From: Bacteroidales bacterium UBA5342
GTDB lineage: Bacteria; Bacteroidota; Bacteroidia; Bacteroidales; UBA5342
Length of the DNA stretch: 16,267 nt
NCBI GenBank assembly: GCA_002408065.1
Contig: DHQI01000017.1
Span: 1-16,267 of the forward strand
Direction of reading: 5' to 3'
Shown: positions 14,563-16,267 of the stretch, one piece after another
How the letters are laid out: each line of letters opens with the position of its first letter
Numbering within the stretch: position 1 is the stretch's first letter
The notes under the pieces: model-generated
What the model was told of the DNA's origin: nothing
The model's database searches: none
What the model saw: only the letters and a program-made list of their open reading frames with translations
Position numbers and translations under genes: made by a program

Positions 14563-14781
14563 ATGACAATAGTTAGCTCATCAGAATTTGAGAATAATGT
14601 ATCAAAATATTTTGACATGGCAGAAAATGAGGAGGTTGTTATTAAACAAGCTCAAGGGGCTACTTTTACCTTGCAGAAAAGAGAATACCTAACTCCCGAT
14701 GAGGATTTAGCAAGAGCTATATCTGCTGATGAGTTACTGGATAGAGTGATTCCAGAAATCGAAAAGATGTTTGATGAATAA
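14563..14781 (+). CDS. Phd/YefM-like antitoxin
   Basis: The 72-residue protein starts MTIVSSSEFENNVSKYFDMAENEEVVIKQ, the pattern of the DNA-binding N-terminal domain of Phd/YefM antitoxins. The acidic C-terminal part (about 45-72, ending RVIPEIEKMFDE) is the part that would wrap and neutralise the toxin. Size, charge pattern and position 11 bases before a RelE/ParE-like gene all support a type II antitoxin. It would also act as the operon repressor. The promoter at 14505-14533 drives it. Homology to a named subfamily cannot be stated without a search. Confidence 0.8.
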   Translation: MTIVSSSEFENNVSKYFDMAENEEVVIKQAQGATFTLQKREYLTPDEDLARAISADELLDRVIPEIEKMFDE

Positions 14782-14792
14782 ACATTGAGAAT

Positions 14793-15092
14793 ATGAGGGT
14801 TGTATTTGTGCCGGAAGTGGAAGATTATTTTATAGAATTGACTTCACTGCTGTACGATAAAGAATATTTCGGCTTTAAAGAAAGTGCGGTGAAATACATT
14901 AAGAATTTAGTGAAAGAGATAGAGACTACTTTGGTTTACAGACCAAGTAAAATGGCACCAAAACATTTCCGTCGATATGGAAAAGGAATGCGGTATGCAA
15001 TATTTCCAACAAATAAGCACACGCAATGGTATGTATTCTATAATGTTTATGAATCTGCCGGGGAGTTGATTTTTTTTAGTTCGTTACGTTAG
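14793..15092 (+). CDS. RelE/ParE-superfamily toxin
   Basis: The 99-residue basic protein has the RelE/ParE layout. An N-terminal strand (VVFVPEVEDYF) leads into two helices (about 11-48), followed by a strand-rich C-terminal half: HFRRYGKGMRYAIF, then TQWYVFYNVYESAGELIFFSSLR. Conserved-looking basic residues cluster in PKHFRRYGKGMRY, where RelE-like ribonucleases hold catalytic or mRNA-binding side chains. ParE-type gyrase toxins share the fold, so the target (ribosome-bound mRNA or gyrase) is open. It lies 11 bases after the antitoxin gene and converges with argB, whose stop is 42 bases away. No strong terminator is visible between them. Confidence 0.78.
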   Translation: MRVVFVPEVEDYFIELTSLLYDKEYFGFKESAVKYIKNLVKEIETTLVYRPSKMAPKHFRRYGKGMRYAIFPTNKHTQWYVFYNVYESAGELIFFSSLR

Positions 15093-15134
15093 TAACAATC
15101 ATGTATCTGCACAATATTTGTAATCAAGCCCAAT

Positions 15135-15905
15135 CTACAAACTAATCACCGTTCCCACTCCCGAATTAATGTTCTCCACATTCGTAATGATGACTTCTTT
15201 TACGCCGGCGTTAAGGGCGTCGAAAGCATTGTCCAGTTTCGGAATCATACCGCTGTGGATGATGTTTTGGTTTTTAAGCTCTTCGTAGCTTTGTGGTGTG
15301 ATGTGCGGGATGACGCTGTTGTCGTCTTTTTCGTCCATCAGTACGCCGGCTTTTTCGAAGCAATACACCAAGCTCACTTCAAAATGCGCGCTCAGGCCTT
15401 TGGCTGTTTCGGCAGCAATAGTGTCAGCGTTGGTATTAAGCATATGGCCTTGTTTGTCGTGGGTAAGCGGTGCCATTACCGGTACGATGCCTGTATTGAT
15501 AAGTGAAGCCAGGCGGATGCCGTCTACTTTTTTCACATCGCCTACATAACCGTAATCAATGGTTTTGACCGGACGTTTTTCTGCCAAAATCACATTCATA
15601 TCAGCACCGGTAAGTCCTAGCGCATTACAATCTCTAGCTTGCAGTTGAGACACGACTGTTTTGTTGGCTAATCCGCCATAAACCATCGTAACTACCTGTA
15701 AGGTTTCTTCATCGGTGATGCGTCGGCCGTCCACGTATTTGCTTTCGATGCCCAGCTTGTCGCCAATGGTTGTTGCCAAACGTCCACCACCATGAACAAG
15801 GGTTTTTTTGCCATCAATTGAAGCAAAATTATCCAATAATTCCAACAATGATTTTTCTTCTTCGAGGATTTTTCCTCCTACTTTTATGATGCTGATCTTC
15901 TCCAT
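15135..15905 (-). CDS. argB: Acetylglutamate kinase
   Basis: ArgB phosphorylates N-acetyl-L-glutamate (in some Bacteroidota probably N-succinyl-glutamate) in arginine synthesis in the cytoplasm. The 256-residue protein is an amino acid kinase of normal length. It shows IIKVGGKI with Lys8, the LVHGGG loop (36-41), YVDGRRITDEETLQVV, LGLTGADMN, and the late NTNADTIAAETA and FEKAGVLMD segments. The end, NINSGVGTVISL, is typical, so the 3' end is intact although a 17-bp stretch (15247-15263, coding IIHSGM) is repeated near the toxin-antitoxin promoter. It is downstream of a deoxynucleoside kinase gene after a 71-base gap. Which acylated glutamate it uses cannot be read from the sequence. Confidence 0.94.
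   Translation of the reverse strand: MEKISIIKVGGKILEEEKSLLELLDNFASIDGKKTLVHGGGRLATTIGDKLGIESKYVDGRRITDEETLQVVTMVYGGLANKTVVSQLQARDCNALGLTGADMNVILAEKRPVKTIDYGYVGDVKKVDGIRLASLINTGIVPVMAPLTHDKQGHMLNTNADTIAAETAKGLSAHFEVSLVYCFEKAGVLMDEKDDNSVIPHITPQSYEELKNQNIIHSGMIPKLDNAFDALNAGVKEVIITNVENINSGVGTVISL
15247..15263. repeat. 17-bp direct repeat, right copy inside argB
   Basis: This is identical to 14471-14487. On the coding strand of argB it encodes IIHSGM in the segment NQNIIHSGMIPKLDNAF, a conserved part of the enzyme. This is therefore the original copy and the intergenic one is the derived copy. Confidence 0.7.
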
Positions 15906-15909
15906 GATT

Positions 15910-15944
15910 GGCTATTAGCCTTTAGTCGTTAGCTATTGGCTATT
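15910..15944. repeat. Short GGCTATT repeats upstream of argB
   Basis: The gap between the kinase gene and argB holds GGCTATT at 15910-15916 and 15938-15944, with a further GCTATT at 15932-15937. The first lies in the palindrome GGCTATTAGCC (15910-15920). Similar low-complexity strings fill other gaps in this window. Nothing else is seen in this gap. Confidence 0.45.
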
Positions 15945-15976
15945 CGGGATTTGTTTTTTTTTGATTTTTGTGAATT

Positions 15977-16267
15977 TTAGAATAGGCCATGTAGTTGTGC
16001 GTCAATCATATCGATTACTTTACTGAGATCTTGAATGTTTTCGTCGAAATTGATGTTGTCTACATCGATCACAAGGAGTTTGCCGCTCGTGTAGTTCTCG
16101 GCCCAATCGTTGTAACGCTCATTAAGGCTTTTAAGATAATCCAGACGAATTGACGACTCGTATTCGCGGCCACGTTTTTGGATTTGATTAACCAAGGTAG
16201 GAACAGAAGCTTTCAGGTAAATCAAAAGATCCGGAGCTTTGACAAAAGAAATCATCTGCTGAAATAT
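15977..16267 (-). CDS. Deoxynucleoside kinase, C-terminal part (5' end beyond window)
   Basis: The frame is open to the window edge and reads IFQQ before the first internal methionine, so only the last 96 or so residues are present. They match the end of dNK-family deoxynucleoside kinases: FVKAPDLLIYLKASVPTLVNQIQKRGREYESSIRLDYLKSLNERYNDWAENY. This contains the strand before the lid, the arginine-rich lid (QKRGREYE) and the following helix. These enzymes phosphorylate deoxynucleosides (commonly deoxyadenosine or deoxyguanosine) for salvage. The P-loop and substrate-specificity residues lie outside the window, so the substrate is undetermined. Confidence 0.85.
   Translation of the reverse strand: MFQQMISFVKAPDLLIYLKASVPTLVNQIQKRGREYESSIRLDYLKSLNERYNDWAENYTSGKLLVIDVDNINFDENIQDLSKVIDMIDAQLHGLF

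Noticed and set aside
14280..14618. 112-codon open frame on the minus strand upstream of the ATPase
   Set aside because: Its end is translated 33-bp repeat and its start lies antisense within the antitoxin gene. It has no recognisable domain and lies upstream of the ATPase promoter.

Overview
The window looks like chromosomal DNA from a member of the phylum Bacteroidota, probably class Bacteroidia; a Marinilabilia-like relative is a guess I cannot test here. Three things point there. Promoters follow the Bacteroidota pattern, TTTG or TTG about 17-20 bases before TAnnTTTG (265-294, 333-364, 14228-14259, 14505-14533). Genes have no clear Shine-Dalgarno sequences. Gene content and order are typical of the group: rpsU - Xer recombinase - hpf, pyrG - yidC, kinase-only rfaE1, and a single-chain eukaryote-like glycyl-tRNA synthetase.

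Layout. Positions 1-234 hold a tandem array of tRNA-Gly(GCC) 5' halves on the minus strand. Each is fused to a structured spacer of about 70 bases, and a good leftward promoter precedes the array. Back to back with it, a rightward promoter starts the rpsU - Xer recombinase - hpf operon (405-1921), which ends at a perfect bidirectional palindromic terminator. From 1996 to 12725 every gene is on the minus strand. In order of transcription these are pyrG - yidC - glyS (nucleotide supply, membrane protein insertion, translation), a TlpA-like thioredoxin closely linked to the heptose kinase rfaE1, then sppA, deoC and a Cof-type HAD phosphatase. Hairpin terminators follow glyS and deoC.

From 12894 to 15092 lies a small accessory island between housekeeping genes: an ATPase with a C-terminal DUF4143-type region (minus) and a Phd-like antitoxin / RelE-ParE-like toxin pair (plus). 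They are divergently transcribed from a 360-base intergenic region that holds four 33-bp tandem repeats, short direct repeats, a REP-like palindrome and both promoters. A 17-bp sequence from this region is repeated exactly inside argB, so the toxin pair and the 3' end of argB lie between the two copies. The window ends with argB and the 3' part of a deoxynucleoside kinase gene, both on the minus strand.

The least ordinary parts are the tRNA-Gly half-gene array (1-234) and the repeat-rich control region of the ATPase/toxin island (14202-14562). The rest is well-understood core metabolism.
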